From the NCBI GenBank assembly GCA_963792175.1, contig CAWBVG010000049.1, positions 124,001 through 188,000 of the forward strand: DNA of 64,000 nt, read 5' to 3'. Made by a program: the position numbers and the translations under genes. The notes below the pieces were generated by a model. It saw only the letters and a list, made by a program, of their open reading frames with translations. It ran no database searches and was not told the DNA's origin. How positions within the stretch are numbered: position 1 is the first letter of the stretch; every line of letters starts with the position of its first letter. Positions 46,361-56,870 of this stretch are shown here, piece after piece. This DNA is from CAWBVG01 sp963792175. Lineage in GTDB: Bacteria > Acidobacteriota > Vicinamibacteria > Vicinamibacterales > CAVVIG01.

Positions 46361-47794
46361 TGCGGCCTCGGAGGCTGCGTCGGACGCGCGCCGGGAATCT
46401 TCTCGACGGCGCACAACGGGCAACCTGGCGCGTCCTCGCCGGGCTTCAGCTTCAGCCGCTCGCGCCGGGCCGCGACTTCCTCCTGGAATTTCTCGTCGGT
46501 CAGCGTGACGCCCTGCATGAGCAGGATGTTCATGTTGTCGATCGACCGGTGCCCGAGGCCCGACCAGTTCCTCGGATCCGCGACGTTCCGGTTCGCCGGC
46601 GTGTTGTCGTAGTAGCCGGTCACACGGAGGATCGTGCCGCGCGGCAGCAGCGGCGCGAAGTCGTCCTCGTACTGGTAGGCGCGCACCCAACTATGGTCGT
46701 AGCCCGAGCAGCTCAGCGTCTCGATTCGCGATCCCCAGATGGCGTCGAGGCACATGCGCACCGCGGCGGCGTGCATGTGCGGTTCGAATACCGTGATCTT
46801 CATGGGCTGCGAGAGCGTCTGGAACGATTCGATCTTCTTGCCGGCTTCCATCGGCCGGATGTCGATGTCGCCGGTGCCGATCGGGATCGTCCGCTCGTTG
46901 AACTTCGGCTGGTAACCCTTCGGGTGGAACTTGAACGCGACCTCGAGATGACCGGTCGTATCCTTCCCGTTGGCGTGCATGTGCACGTTGGGGAAGCCAA
47001 CGCGTGAACCGGCCCGCAGCAGTTTTCCAGCCTCCGGACTGAAGACGTCCGCGTTGCGGCCGACTTCGTGGATCGGCCAGCCGCCGATGATCACGCCCGC
47101 GCCGCTCGCGCCCGGCGCTTCGACGGTCATGATGGCGTGATGGAAGATGAAGAGCCCGCCGACGGTTGTCAGCGAACCCGGTTTGTTCTGTGTGTCGTTG
47201 ACTTCCCTGATTTCGACCGCCGACACGTACCGATCCTCTGTGAGCCCGGTCTCGCCAAACCCCGCGCTGCCCCACCAGTCCGGGTTGACGGCCTTCATGG
47301 TCACCGGCGGCGTCGGGACAACGAGATCCGGTGTGCCGATCGTCCACGCGTTGCCATCGGCGAACTTCAGCGGAGGCGGCATGTCGGCGGGATTGCCGCG
47401 CGGCGTGCCGTTGATCGACCCATGCCGCGATCTTGGCGATGTCGTCATCGCTGAGGGAGATGTCGTTCTTGTAGTGCTGAATGCCGATGTCCTTCTCGAT
47501 GTACCACGGCGGCATCGTGCCTTGCCGGCTGCGGATGGCTGTTCGTCGTTTGATCGACGCGGCATACGGGCGCGCGTCTTCGTACGTGATCAGCGACATC
47601 GGCGCCAACGAGTTGGGCCGGTGGCAGCCCTGGCAGCTGCGTTGAAGGATCGGCGCGATGTCCTTTGTAAACGTGACCGGCGCCTGCGCGGCGCCCGTCG
47701 CCTGCCCGCTCACGCGGGCCGGGGACGACAGCACGCCCGCCACGAAGAACCCGGACAACGCGAGCAAGGCGGTACGGATGGTTTGGTGTTGCAC
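46357..47794 (-). CDS. Heme-c / copper monooxygenase-like secreted protein (paralogue 4), one frameshift
   Basis: About 479 residues, no TPR tail. Leader TALLALSGFFVAGVLSSPAR, then cytochrome c: VTFTKDIAPILQRSCQGCHR (CxxCH) and GTMPPWYIEKDIGIQHYKND. A one-base indel near 47420 separates this from the copper-type part: LFIFHHAIMTVEAPG (His pair), FPNVHMHANGKDTTGHLEV, VFEPHMHAAAVRMCLD (HxH), SYDHSW-like and RSIDNMNILLMQG (Met candidate). C-terminal CPLCAVEK may bind metal or form a disulfide. Head of the operon with the Ig-like protein and kinase; divergent from the GH13 gene. Confidence 0.78.
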
Positions 47795-47840
47795 AGGCAG
47801 ATTCTACAGGACCAAAGCTGAATAGGTTATCGTCAAACTC

Positions 47841-49654
47841 ATGGCTGCGCCTCCGTCTCCCTCCGCGCGGACGGGCATGGGCACGATGCTGTACCCAGGC
47901 GGCGCGGCCTTTCGCGTCTGGGCGCCATTTGCCCCGGCGATTTTCGTCGCCGGGACGTTCAATCAGTGGAACGCCACGGCCAACCCCTTTGCGAGCGAGG
48001 GCAACGGCTACTGGTCGGTGGACGTACCGGGCGCCGGGATCGGCGATGAATACCAGTTCGTCATTCCAGACGGCGGCAACGGCATCTGGCACAAGAATCC
48101 GTATGCCAGCGAGGTCGTGAATTCGTCCGGCAACGCCATCATCCACGACCCCAATTTCGACTGGACCGGCGACAACTTCATGATGCCGCCGTGGAATGAA
48201 CTGGTGATCTACGAAATGCACGTGGGAACGTTCGCCGACGTCGCCGGCGGCGGTCCGGGCACGTTCGAGACGGTGATCCCGAAACTCGCGTATCTCGCCG
48301 ATCTCGGCATCAACGCGATCGAGATCATGCCGGTGGCCGAATTTCCGATGAGTCTGTCGTGGGGCTACAACCCGGCGGAGCCGTTCTCGGTGGAAACGGC
48401 GATCGGCGGCCCTCGAGGCCTGCACGAGTTCGTGAAAGCGGCGCACGCCCACGGCATCGCCGTGCTGCTCGATGTCGTCTACAACCACTTCGGACCGGGC
48501 GATCTCGACCTCTGGCGCTTCGACGGCTGGAGCAGCAGCGACCACAACGGCGGCATCTACTTCTACGACAACGCTCGTGCGCACACACCGTGGGGCGACA
48601 CTCGCCCCGACTACGGCCGCCCGGAGGTCCGCCAGTACATCCGTGACAACGCGTTGTTCTGGCTCGACAAGTACCGGTTGGACGGGTTGCGGTTCGATTC
48701 CGTGATCAATATCCGCAATCGCAACGGGAACAACAACGACCCGGCCAACGATCTTGCGGACGGCTGGAGCCTGCTGCAGTGGGTCAACGACGAGATCCGC
48801 GGGCGGCGTGCCGTGGAAGATCACGATCGCAGAGGACCTGCAGAACAACGACTGGATCACCCGCGACACGGGCGCTGGCGGCGCTGGCTTCGGCTCGCAA
48901 TGGGACGCGGCATTCGTCCATCCGATCCGCGACGCGATCATCGCCGCCAACGACGCCGATCGCGACATGAATCTCGTGAGCCAGGCGCTCGGTCATCGCT
49001 ACGGCGCCGATGCGGTCCGGCGGGTCATCTACACCGAGTCACACGACGAAGTGGCCAACGGTCATTCGAGGGTGCCGGAGGAAATCTGGCCCGGCGATGC
49101 CGGCAGCTGGTTCTCGCGCAAGCGCTCGACCCTCGGCGCCGCGATGGTGTTTACCGCTCCCGGCATCCCGATGATCTTCCAGGGCCAGGAGTTCCTCGAG
49201 GACACGTTCTTTCGGGACAGTGTCCCGCTGGACTGGACGAAGCTGACGACCTACGCGGGCATCCACGCGCTCTACCGCGATCTGATTCGGCTCCGCCGCA
49301 ACTGGTTCAATCAGACGCGCGGTCTCGGCGGCCAGCAGCTCAACGTCCACCATGTCAACAACGCCGACAAGGTTCTCGCCTTTCATCGTTGGGCCGATGG
49401 CGGGCCGGGCGACGATGTCGTGGTGGTGGCGAATTTCGCCAACCGCAGCTACGACGGGTACGTCGTTCGGGTTCCCACGCGCGGGACAGTGGCGCGTGCG
49501 TTTCAACAGCGATTGGCAGGGGTACAGCCCGGACTTCGGCAATCATCCGGGTTACGACACGTTCGCGGGCGGCGATCCGATGGACAACATGCCGTTCCGA
49601 GCCACGGTCGGCATTGGCCCGTACACCGTTCTTGTCTTGTCCCAGGACCGCTGA
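47841..49654 (+). CDS. GH13 alpha-glucan branching-type enzyme with CBM48, two frameshifts
   Basis: About 604 residues. The N-terminal CBM48/E-set domain (GGAAFRVWAPFAPAIFVAGT, FNQWNATANPF) is followed by a (beta/alpha)8 barrel: LVIYEMHVGTFADVAGGG, VLLDVVYNHFGPGDLDLW (region I), YRLDGLRFDSV (region II, nucleophile Asp), KITIAEDLQNN (acid/base Glu) and IYTESHDEVANGH (third Asp). The set suits branching enzymes or maltooligosyl-trehalose hydrolase relatives more than plain amylase. No signal peptide, so cytosolic. Extra bases near 48803 and 49490 break the frame. The C-terminal domain ends GIGPYTVLVLSQDR. Confidence 0.85.
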
Positions 49655-49663
49655 GGCTTTACT

Positions 49664-50746
49664 TCAACCCTTCGGGACGTGTGCGAGGAAGCGGCGCGGG
49701 TTGTCGACGAGGACGCGGCGCAGCGTCGCTTCGTCGACGCCAGCCTTCAGGAGCATCGGCCCGAACACCGTCGCGGTCTGCGCAACGCCGGGGCCGCCGT
49801 TCTTCTTCAAGGCCCGGCCGGTGCTGAAGTCTGACGACAACAGCAGCTGATCGGCGTAGCCGGCCTCCAGGAACGCCAGAATCGTGCTGACCTTCTGAGC
49901 GTCCGGCACGATCGGAATCGTGACGCGATCGAAGCCGACGAAGACACCGCGTTTCGCGAGCTGCTTGGGAATCGCAGCGGTCGTGTCGGCGAGACAGCAG
50001 ACATGGCCGATGGCCACGTGCTTGACGTCGGCGCCCGCCGCCTCGAGCAGATCGAGCTGCTTGAGCGCGGCGTCCATCGGTATCGGCGGGTTCACCTCGC
50101 GCGCGCCGAGGTACGGGTTGTGCGTGAAGATCGGCAGGCCCGTCTTGACCTGCGCCTTCGCCACCGCCGTGAACACCTTCCGCTCATCGTCTGTGAGAAC
50201 GCCGCCCTGCTGTCCGATCTCGCCGAAAGCGCCAAGCCGCTGCGCCTTCGCATCGCGGACGAGATCGTCGGCAATTTGATCGGCGGTCTTCGTCGCGATC
50301 TCGGGCGGATAGTTGCGCTGCATGTAGTAGCCGCCGCTGGCGACGATCGCCACGCCCGATTCGGCGGCGATTCGCGTCAGCGCCGCGAGATCGCGATCCA
50401 TGTCCGGATGCCCGCCGTCGACGATGCAGCCGACGCCGTCCGAGGCGGCGGCCTTCGTTTCTTCGATCATCAGGTCGACATCATCCGTAAAGCTCGCGGG
50501 CACCGGCCGGCCCTGGGCGGTGGCGAGCGCCTTCGTCAGCGGATACCGAATCGACAGGTGTTCGTGGAACAGCGTCGAGCCCTTGATCGCATCGGGCGCG
50601 ACGTCCTTCAACAGGGTCCGGATGATGGCGCCGCGCGGAAACGCGGGCGCCTGCGCGTCCAGGCGAATGCCATGGAGCGCCAGAAGTCCACCCCCGGCCG
50701 TTGTTCCCAGGAGTCCGAGGGCCTCTCTCCGGCTCAGCCTTGTCAT
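49664..50746 (-). CDS. Phosphotriesterase-family metal hydrolase with Tat-type leader
   Basis: 360 residues. The N terminus TRLSRREALGLLGTTAGGGLL is a twin-arginine-like leader. PHP/PTE barrel motifs are FHEHLSIRYP (HxH-type metal ligands), CIVDGGHPDMDRDL, FGEIGQQGGVL, PIFTHNPYLGA, AIGHVCCLAD and LLLSSDFSTGR (last metal Asp). The bridging Lys of classical PTE is replaced by Glu in GEIG. Family members are lactonases or phosphotriesterases. ATG 50746 is chosen for the leader; a long upstream reading is antisense shadow of the sigma gene. It converges on the GH13 gene with a 9-bp gap. Confidence 0.88.
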   Translation of the reverse strand: MTRLSRREALGLLGTTAGGGLLALHGIRLDAQAPAFPRGAIIRTLLKDVAPDAIKGSTLFHEHLSIRYPLTKALATAQGRPVPASFTDDVDLMIEETKAAASDGVGCIVDGGHPDMDRDLAALTRIAAESGVAIVASGGYYMQRNYPPEIATKTADQIADDLVRDAKAQRLGAFGEIGQQGGVLTDDERKVFTAVAKAQVKTGLPIFTHNPYLGAREVNPPIPMDAALKQLDLLEAAGADVKHVAIGHVCCLADTTAAIPKQLAKRGVFVGFDRVTIPIVPDAQKVSTILAFLEAGYADQLLLSSDFSTGRALKKNGGPGVAQTATVFGPMLLKAGVDEATLRRVLVDNPRRFLAHVPKG

Positions 50747-50813
50747 AGACGCGTATTCTATCGCCGGCAGCAGCGCTGAACGGGCGCTCGCGCTACGAGT
50801 CAGACTCTTGAGT

Positions 50814-50841
50814 TCTTCGTGATTTCGTGCTTTCGTGGCGA
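50814..50841. repeat. CTTTCGTG / TTTCGTGA word array, single arm
   Basis: Three CTTCGTGATTTCGTG-type words in the 183-bp space between the divergent phosphotriesterase and sigma-factor genes. Same word class as 24231-24297 but without the second arm. Nothing else is visible in this space. Confidence 0.6.
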
Positions 50842-50953
50842 TCGTGCCGGCGTACCGGGTCGCGAGACAGTTCACGAGCCCCTGGCCCCAAGCCCCGACG
50901 GCGCGGCGCACTGAACCAGCCGCGAGGTTGTGGCGTCTTGCCCAAATGAACGG

Positions 50954-51499
50954 ATGCATGGCTTCGCAGATCGACTGGCCGGCGGGAACGTCGCGGTGAA
51001 CGACGCGGCGCTGGAACGCGAGTTCGAAGCGCGGCTGGTCGAATCCTCGACGCTGGCGTTTCGCGTGGCCTACGGCGTGTTGCGCCACCGGCAGGACGCC
51101 GAGGATGTCGCGCAGGAAGCGTTCGTCAAGGCATACCGCAGCTTCAACCAGCTCCGCGACCGCGAGCGGTTCCGGGCCTGGCTGGTGAGGATGACGTGGC
51201 GTCTCGCGCTCGACCGCCAGCGAGGCGATCGCCGCCGCCTGGCGAGGGAGACGGCCACGCAGGAAACGGCCGCGGCAGACACGTCGGACGAAGTGATCGC
51301 CCGCGAGCGCGCGGCGCTCTTGTGGACGGCGATCGACAGTCTCCCCGACAAGCTGCGCATCGTGATCGTGCTGGCTGGCATCGAGGGACACGACACCAAC
51401 GAAGTGGCGCGGCTGCTGGACGTCCCGCAAGGGACCGTGAAATCGCGGTTGTTTCTGGCCCGGCAGCGTTTGAAGGAGCAGTTGCAATGGACCCAGTGA
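50954..51499 (+). CDS. ECF RNA polymerase sigma factor
   Basis: About 181 residues (189 from GTG 50930). Region 2: LAFRVAYGVLRHRQDAEDVA, QEAFVKAYRSFNQLRDRERF, AWLVRMTWRLALDRQR. Region 4: SLPDKLRIVIVLAGIEGHDT, EVARLLDVPQGTVKSRLFLA. These are the two DNA/core-binding domains of ECF sigma-70 factors. ATG 50954 removes eight residues not typical of the family. The anti-sigma gene overlaps its 3' end by 13 nt and a small exported protein follows, the common sigma/anti-sigma/exported-protein operon. Confidence 0.9.
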   Translation: MHGFADRLAGGNVAVNDAALEREFEARLVESSTLAFRVAYGVLRHRQDAEDVAQEAFVKAYRSFNQLRDRERFRAWLVRMTWRLALDRQRGDRRRLARETATQETAAADTSDEVIARERAALLWTAIDSLPDKLRIVIVLAGIEGHDTNEVARLLDVPQGTVKSRLFLARQRLKEQLQWTQ

Positions 51500-52060
51500 A
51501 GGACGCGGCACTCGAGCGCGAGCTCGAACGGGCGCTCGCGGTGGATCCGTCGCCGGAGTTTCTGGTCCGCGTGCGCGCGCGCATCGCCGACGAGCCAGCG
51601 CCGGCGTCCCGTGGATTCGGGTGGCTGTTTGCGGGTGTCGCGACGGTGGCGGCGGCAGCAGCCCTGGTACTGGCGGTGCGGATGGTTTCGCCGGCGCGCC
51701 GGCCGGAGACTGCGCCTCTTCTGGCGTCGAAGTCGATTGGATCCACCGTCGTCGTGCCCGCTGTCGTTCCAGGGACGGTGGGTCCGGCTTCCGCCTACGC
51801 CGCTGCGCGGCTTCGGCGGGACGAGCAAGCCGGACACTCCGGTACCGAACGTCGATGCCCGAACCGCAGAACCGCTCTTCGACGCGCGCGAGACGACGGC
51901 GCTGCAGCGCCTGATCGCCGACGTGCGCGATGCGCGGGTGGACCTCACGCCGCTCGCGAAGGAAGGGCCGATGCCCCTTCCCGCAATGGACCCGCTCGTC
52001 ATTTCACCGATCGTTATCGAGCCGCTCGACTCGAGCGGCATAGAAGGAGAACGTCCGTGA
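51487..52060 (+). CDS. Membrane anti-sigma-like protein, REP insertion and one frameshift
   Basis: About 191 residues. Cytosolic N-terminal part (DPVKDAALERELERALAVDP, PEFLVRVRARIADEP), one transmembrane helix (about 42-60, WLFAGVATVAAAAALVLAV), then a periplasmic part. At 51783-51834 the gene contains a REP-like palindrome, and the frame changes at or just after it (KPDTPVPNVDARTAEPLF, TALQRLIADVRDARVDLTPL). Position and topology suggest control of the sigma factor, though no zinc HxxxCxxC motif is present. The 13-nt overlap with sigma and the GTGA overlap with the next gene imply coupled translation. Confidence 0.7.
51783..51834. repeat. REP-like palindrome inside the anti-sigma gene
   Basis: 52 bp bounded by perfect inverted ends TCCGGCTT/AAGCCGGA, with inner CGCGGCTTCGGCGGGACG. 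Identical to the copy at 54121-54174 at 45 of 50 aligned positions. Confidence 0.7.
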
Positions 52061-52642
52061 CGAAACATCTGCAAATGATTGCGCTCGTCTTCGCGTTCGC
52101 GCTGGCCTCGTCGGTCATCGTGCGCACCCAGGAAAAACCTGCGCCGCCGGCTCCGAAGCCGGCGCCGGCGGCGGTCACGCCTTTGAAAGTCTCGGTGGTC
52201 GTCTCCCGCTTCCAGGGCGAGAAGAAGCTGAGCAGCCTGCCGTACACGCTGTCGGTCAACGCCGGGTCGCGTGGCGACGCTCCGGATGGGCGCCAAGGTC
52301 CCGGTCATGATGATGATGACCGCGAACATGCCGAAAGACTTGCCGCAGGGTGGACCGGTTCAGTATCAGGACGTCGGCACCAGCATCGATTGCTCTGTGT
52401 CTGCGGTCCAGGATGACGGGCGGTTCCGGGTTGAAATCACGATTGAGGACTCGTCGGTGTACGGCGATGGCCCGAATCCCACCGAGAACAAGCCGCCGCC
52501 AGGCAATCCGTCGTTCCGCTCGTTCCGCGCCAGCGATTCGATGGTGCTGCGCGACGGGCAGACGTCACAGTTCACAACGGCGACCGACAAGGTCAGCGGG
52601 GAGATCGTGAAGGTGGACGTGACGCTGAATGTTGTCAAGTGA
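52057..52642 (+). CDS. Small exported protein of unknown function, one frameshift
   Basis: About 195 residues. Signal peptide HLQMIALVFAFALASSVIVR, then a Pro/Ala linker and a beta-rich domain: LKVSVVVSRFQGEKKLSSLP, TLRMGAKVPVMMMM, QYQDVGTSIDCSVSAVQDDG and RFRVEITIEDSSVYGDGPNP. A one-base indel near 52268 breaks it after LPYTLSVNAG. The GTG start 52057 overlaps the anti-sigma stop (GTGA); AGGAGA lies upstream. Likely target or sensor of the sigma system; inference from operon only. Its stop meets the heptamer hairpin directly. Confidence 0.65.
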
Positions 52643-52858
52643 AGTCGTCAGTCGCCAGTCATCAGTCGTCAGTCATTCAGTCGTCGGTCGTCAGTCTCAG
52701 TCATCAGTTCGGTCATCAGTCCAAGTCATCAGTGCCAGCCATCAATCGACCGCGCGACGACTGACGACAAATACAGGCACTGACGACTGAGACCGACGAC
52801 TGAGACTGACGACTGCCGACTTGAGACTGATGACTGACGACTGGGGACTGAAGACTAC
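52643..52858. repeat. Very long heptamer-word hairpin (CAGTCRT / ACTGACG)
   Basis: Left arm about 52644-52747 and right arm about 52753-52857, each about 100 nt of CAGTCAT/CAGTCGT words and their reverse complement. It fills the whole space between two convergent stops (52642 and 52855). Confidence 0.92.
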
Positions 52859-54034
52859 ACGACCTCGAACAGCCCCGCGGCGCCCATGCCGCCGCCGATG
52901 CACATCGTGACGACGACTTTCTTGGCGCCGCGCCGCTTGCCTTCGATGAGCGCGTGCCCCACCAGCCTGGCGCCGCTCATCCCGTACGGATGGCCGACCG
53001 CGATCGCGCCGCCGTTGACGTTGAGACGGTCGTCCGGAATGCCCAGCCGATCGCGGCAGTAGATCACCTGGACGGCGAACGCTTCGTTCAGCTCCCAGAG
53101 ATCCACGTCCTCCAGCTTCGTGCCGGTCTGCTTCAGCAGCTTCGGCACCGCGAACACCGGACCGATGCCCATCTCGTTGGGCTCGCAGCCGGCGACCGCA
53201 AATCCCCGGAAGATGCCCAGCGGCTTCACGCCGCGCTTCGCCGCCGCCGCCGCGCTCATCACGACCGCGACGCTCGCGCCGTCGGAGAACTGGCTGGCGT
53301 TGCCGGCCGCGATCACGCCGCCTTCGATGGCCGGCTTGATCTTCGACACGCCCTCGTAGGTGGTGTCGGCGCGGATGCCCTTCGTCCTGCGCGACGGTGA
53401 CCTCCTTCGTCGATTCGGCGCCGGTCGCCTTGTCCACGACCTTCATCGTGGTCGTCATCGGCACGATCTCGTCGTTGAACTTCCCGGCCGCTCGCGCCGC
53501 CGCGGCGCGCTGCTGGCTGCGGACGCCGTACTCGTCCTGCGGCTCCCGCGGGATGCCGTACTTCTTGGAGACGTACTCGGCCGTCTGCAGCATCGGCCAG
53601 TACAGCTCTGGCTTGTGCTCGAGGATCCACTCCTCGTTGAGCATGTGTTTGTTCATTTCGTTCTGGACGCAGGAAATCGATTCCACGCCGCCGGCGGCGT
53701 AGATCTCGCCCTCGCCGCTGATGACGCGCTGCGCCGCCATGGCGATGGTCTGCAGCCCCGACGAACAGAAGCGATTGATCGTCATGCCAGAGGTCGTGAC
53801 CGGACAACCCGCGCGGATGGCAATCTGACGGGCGATGTTGCGGCCGGTCGCGCCTTCGGGATTCGCGCACCCCATGATCACATCGTCGATATCGCCCGGA
53901 TCGAGATGCGCTCGCTGGATCGCGTGGCACAGCGCGTGGCCGCCCATCGTGGCGCCATGGGTCATGTTGAATGCGCCGCGCCAGCTCTTACAGAGCGGTG
54001 TGCGCGCGGTGGAGACGACAACGGCATCAGGCAT
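52855..54034 (-). CDS. Acetyl-CoA acyltransferase (thiolase), one frameshift
   Basis: About 393 residues. PDAVVVSTARTPLCKSWRGA and GNIARQIAIRAG-type N terminus; active-site Cys in TINRFCSSGLQTIAMAA; GGVESISCVQ; NEAFAVQVIYCRDRLGIP, NVNGGAIAVGHPYGMSGARL (His) and VTMCIGGGMGAAGLFEV (second Cys). This is the degradative (FadA-like) thiolase pattern of fatty-acid beta-oxidation. A one-base indel near 53395 lies between the two halves. ATG 54034 is preferred over an in-frame GTG two codons upstream. Its stop lies at the edge of the heptamer hairpin. Confidence 0.88.
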
Positions 54035-54120
54035 TCCCACAATTTACCGCATCCGCCCACGTTGGCCCCACAGCTGAGCGCACACGGACGGCGCCCTCCT
54101 GCCGATATAAGAGGAAACGG

Positions 54121-54174
54121 GCCTGGCTTCCGCCTTCGCCGCCGAGCGGCTTCGGCGGGACGGGGAAGCCGGAC
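54121..54174. repeat. REP-like palindrome upstream of hybrid kinase
   Basis: About 54 bp with GGCTTCC/GGAAGCC ends and inner GCGGCTTCGGCGGGACG; close copy of 51783-51834. It lies in the 157-bp space between divergent thiolase and kinase genes and may overlap the kinase leader. Confidence 0.7.
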
Positions 54175-54191
54175 GCTACCTACCGATCATC

Positions 54192-56870
54192 ATGATTCGA
54201 ACGGACTTCGAGGCGCGCATCGAGCAGGACAGCGCGGGCGTGATCACGGAATGGAACGCCGGGGCGCAGGGTCTCTTCGGGTGGACCCGGGCCGAGGCGA
54301 TCGGGCAGCCGTCGAACATGCTCATCCCTGCACGAAATCGCGAACGGCACGACGAGAGCCTGCAGACCTTCCTCGCCGCCAACGACGGGACCTCCCTCTC
54401 GCGGAGGGTCACAGCCATCCATCGCGACGGGCACGAGTTGCTCGTGGAGATCGACGCTCTCCGCCCAGACCATCGGCGGTGTCCGGCGGATCGTCGCGAT
54501 CGCTCACGAAATCGGCGTCGGCCAGCAGATGCCGACCGCGCTGTCGCTCGGTCCGGTCCGCTTCGACGCCATCCTCGACGAGATCGAAGACGCCTGCGCC
54601 GTCGTCGACCGCGCCGGCAACTATCGCTACGTCAACAACGCCTTCTGCCGGCTGTTCGACCGCTCGCGAGAGACGCTTCTCGGTACCAACTTCAAGGAGA
54701 ACTCCGGCACCGACGAGCGCATTGTCAAGCTGCGCGAGGTGTACTCGAAGGTGTGGAAGACCGGGATTCCTGAGAAGGCGTTCGAGTACCGATCGACGAT
54801 CAACGGCGTCGAGAAATCACTCGAGCAGTCCGTGTCGCTCGATCGCGACGCCGACGGCCGGCCGATCGGGTTCTCGACGATCATCCGCGACTGCACCGAG
54901 CGGGCGACCGCGCAGCTCGAGCTGGCGAAGGCCAAGGAGGCGGCGGAGAACGCCACCAAGGCGAAGAGCGAGTTCCTGGCGAACATGAGCCACGAGATCC
55001 GCACGCCGATGAACGGCATCATCGGCATGACGGCGCTGGCCCTCGACACCGAGCTGACCCCGTATCAAGCCGACTGCCTCAACGCCGTCAAGTCGTCCGC
55101 CGAGTCGCTGCTGACGATTCTGAACGACATCCTCGACTTCTCGAAGATCGAGTCGCGCAAGCTGGAGCTCGAAGCGGTGCCGTTTTCGCTCGCCGATGCC
55201 ATCGGCGACGCGCTCAAGCCGCTCGGGATGCGCGCGCACGCCAAAGGCCTGGAGCTCCTGTGCGACATCGCGCCTGACACGCCGGCCGGCATCGTCGGCG
55301 ACCCGGTCCGCCTGAAACAGGTCATCACCAATCTCGTCGGCAATGCCGTCAAGTTCACCGAATCGGGTCACGTGCTCGTGTCGGTCCGCGAAGACATGCG
55401 GAACGACGGCTGCACGATGCTCCACTTCTCGGTCTCCGATACGGGCATCGGCATCGCCACAGGACAAGCAGGAGACGATCTTCGAAGCCTTCAGGCAGGC
55501 CGACGGGTCGACGACGCGCAGGTTCGGCGGCACCGGCCTGGGTCTCGCCATCTCCACGACGCTCGTGCAGATGATGGGCGGCCGCATGTCCGTCGCGAGC
55601 CAGCCGGGCGTCGGCAGCACATTTCATTTCACCGCGGCGTTCGACATCGCGAACGTGTCTGAAGGGTCCCAGGATCGTTCCCGGCTCGCCGATCGCCGCG
55701 TGCTGATCATCGACGACAACGTCGTGAACCGGCGGATTCTCGAAGCGCAGGCGAGCAACTGGCGGATGCGGCCGACGTCAGTGGCCGGCGGTCGTGCGGC
55801 GCTCGAAGCACTGACCACAGCGGCGCGCGAGGGCCAGCCGTTCGCGCTGGTGTTGCTCGACGCGAACATGCCCGACCTCGATGGCTTCGACGTGGCGGAG
55901 CAGATTTGGAAGCGTCCCGACCTCGCGGGCTCCACGATCATGATGCTCAGCTCGTCGGGGCTCGAAGGCGACGTCTCGCGCTGCAAAGCGCTTGGGATTG
56001 CCGCGTATTTGACCAAACCGATCAAAGCCACCGATCTGTGTGAGGCGATTTGTCAGGCGCTCGATCGCACGCCGGCGCCGCCGCCCAGGCCAGCGCCGAT
56101 CAAGCCGGCCGAGTCAGCCGCGCCGGCGCGGCTCGTCACCATCCTGGTGGCCGAGGACAACGTCGTCAATCAGCGGGTCGCGCAGGGACTGCTGACGCGA
56201 CGCGGCCACAAGGTCACCGTCGTCAACAACGGACGCGAGGCGCTCGACGCGCTCGGCCCGCGAGGCGTTCGATCTGGTGCTGATGGACGTTCAGATGCCG
56301 GAGATGGGTGGATTCGAAGCCACGGCGGCCATTCGGTCGCGCGAGCAGGAAACCGGCGGCCACATCCGCATCGTCGCCATGACGGCGCATGCGATGAACG
56401 GCGATCGTGAGCGCTGCGTGGCAGCCGGCATGGACGGCTACCTCTCGAAACCGCTCGAACCGCGGATGCTGTTCTCGACGGTGGAGGATGATGCGCCGGC
56501 GGCACCGGCCGCCCGCGCCGCGTCGCCGGCATTCGACCGGACGGCCGCTCTCGAGCGCCTCGCGGGCAACGAAAAACTGCTGTCTGACGTCATCGGCAGC
56601 TTTCTCGACGACTGCCCCGCGCGCCTGAACGCGATCAAGGCGGCGGTCGACGCCCGGGACTCCGACACGATCCGCCGCGAAGCCCAGCGCCTGAAAGGCG
56701 CGGCCAGCAATCTCTCGGCCAGCGGTCTGTTCGACGCCGCCGAAATCCTCGAGCGCGTCGGCGCCGAATCACGGCTCGACGCCGCCGACGCCGCCTGGCG
56801 CCGCCTCTCGATGGCCGCCTCGGAAGTCCTGACGACGCTGCGGCAGCACGAGACGCACTCCAGTCGGTAG
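54192..56870 (+). CDS. Hybrid histidine kinase (PAS-PAS-HisKA-HATPase-REC-REC-Hpt), three frameshifts
   Basis: About 892 residues, no membrane helix. PAS 1 (EARIEQDSAGVITEWNAGAQ, FGWTRAEAIGQPSNMLIP) and PAS 2 (ACAVVDRAGNYRYVNNAFCR) lead to HisKA with His in FLANMSHEIRTPMNGIIGM. HATPase follows with LVGNAVKFTESGHV, SDTGIGI and RRFGGTGLGLAISTTL. Receiver 1 has IIDDNVVNRRILE and LVLLDANMPDLDGFD; receiver 2 has VAEDNVVNQRVAQ and MDVQMPEMGGFEA; Hpt carries RREAQRLKGAASNLSA, with a phospho-His position that reads as Gln/Arg and is not clearly His. Insertions lie near 54455, 55460 and 56265. Cytosolic multistep phosphorelay kinase; BarA/ArcB-like layout. Confidence 0.85.

Noticed and set aside
50747..51511. 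Extension of the phosphotriesterase-like gene
   Set aside because: The Tat-type leader starts at 50746 and the upstream part is antisense to the sigma-factor gene.
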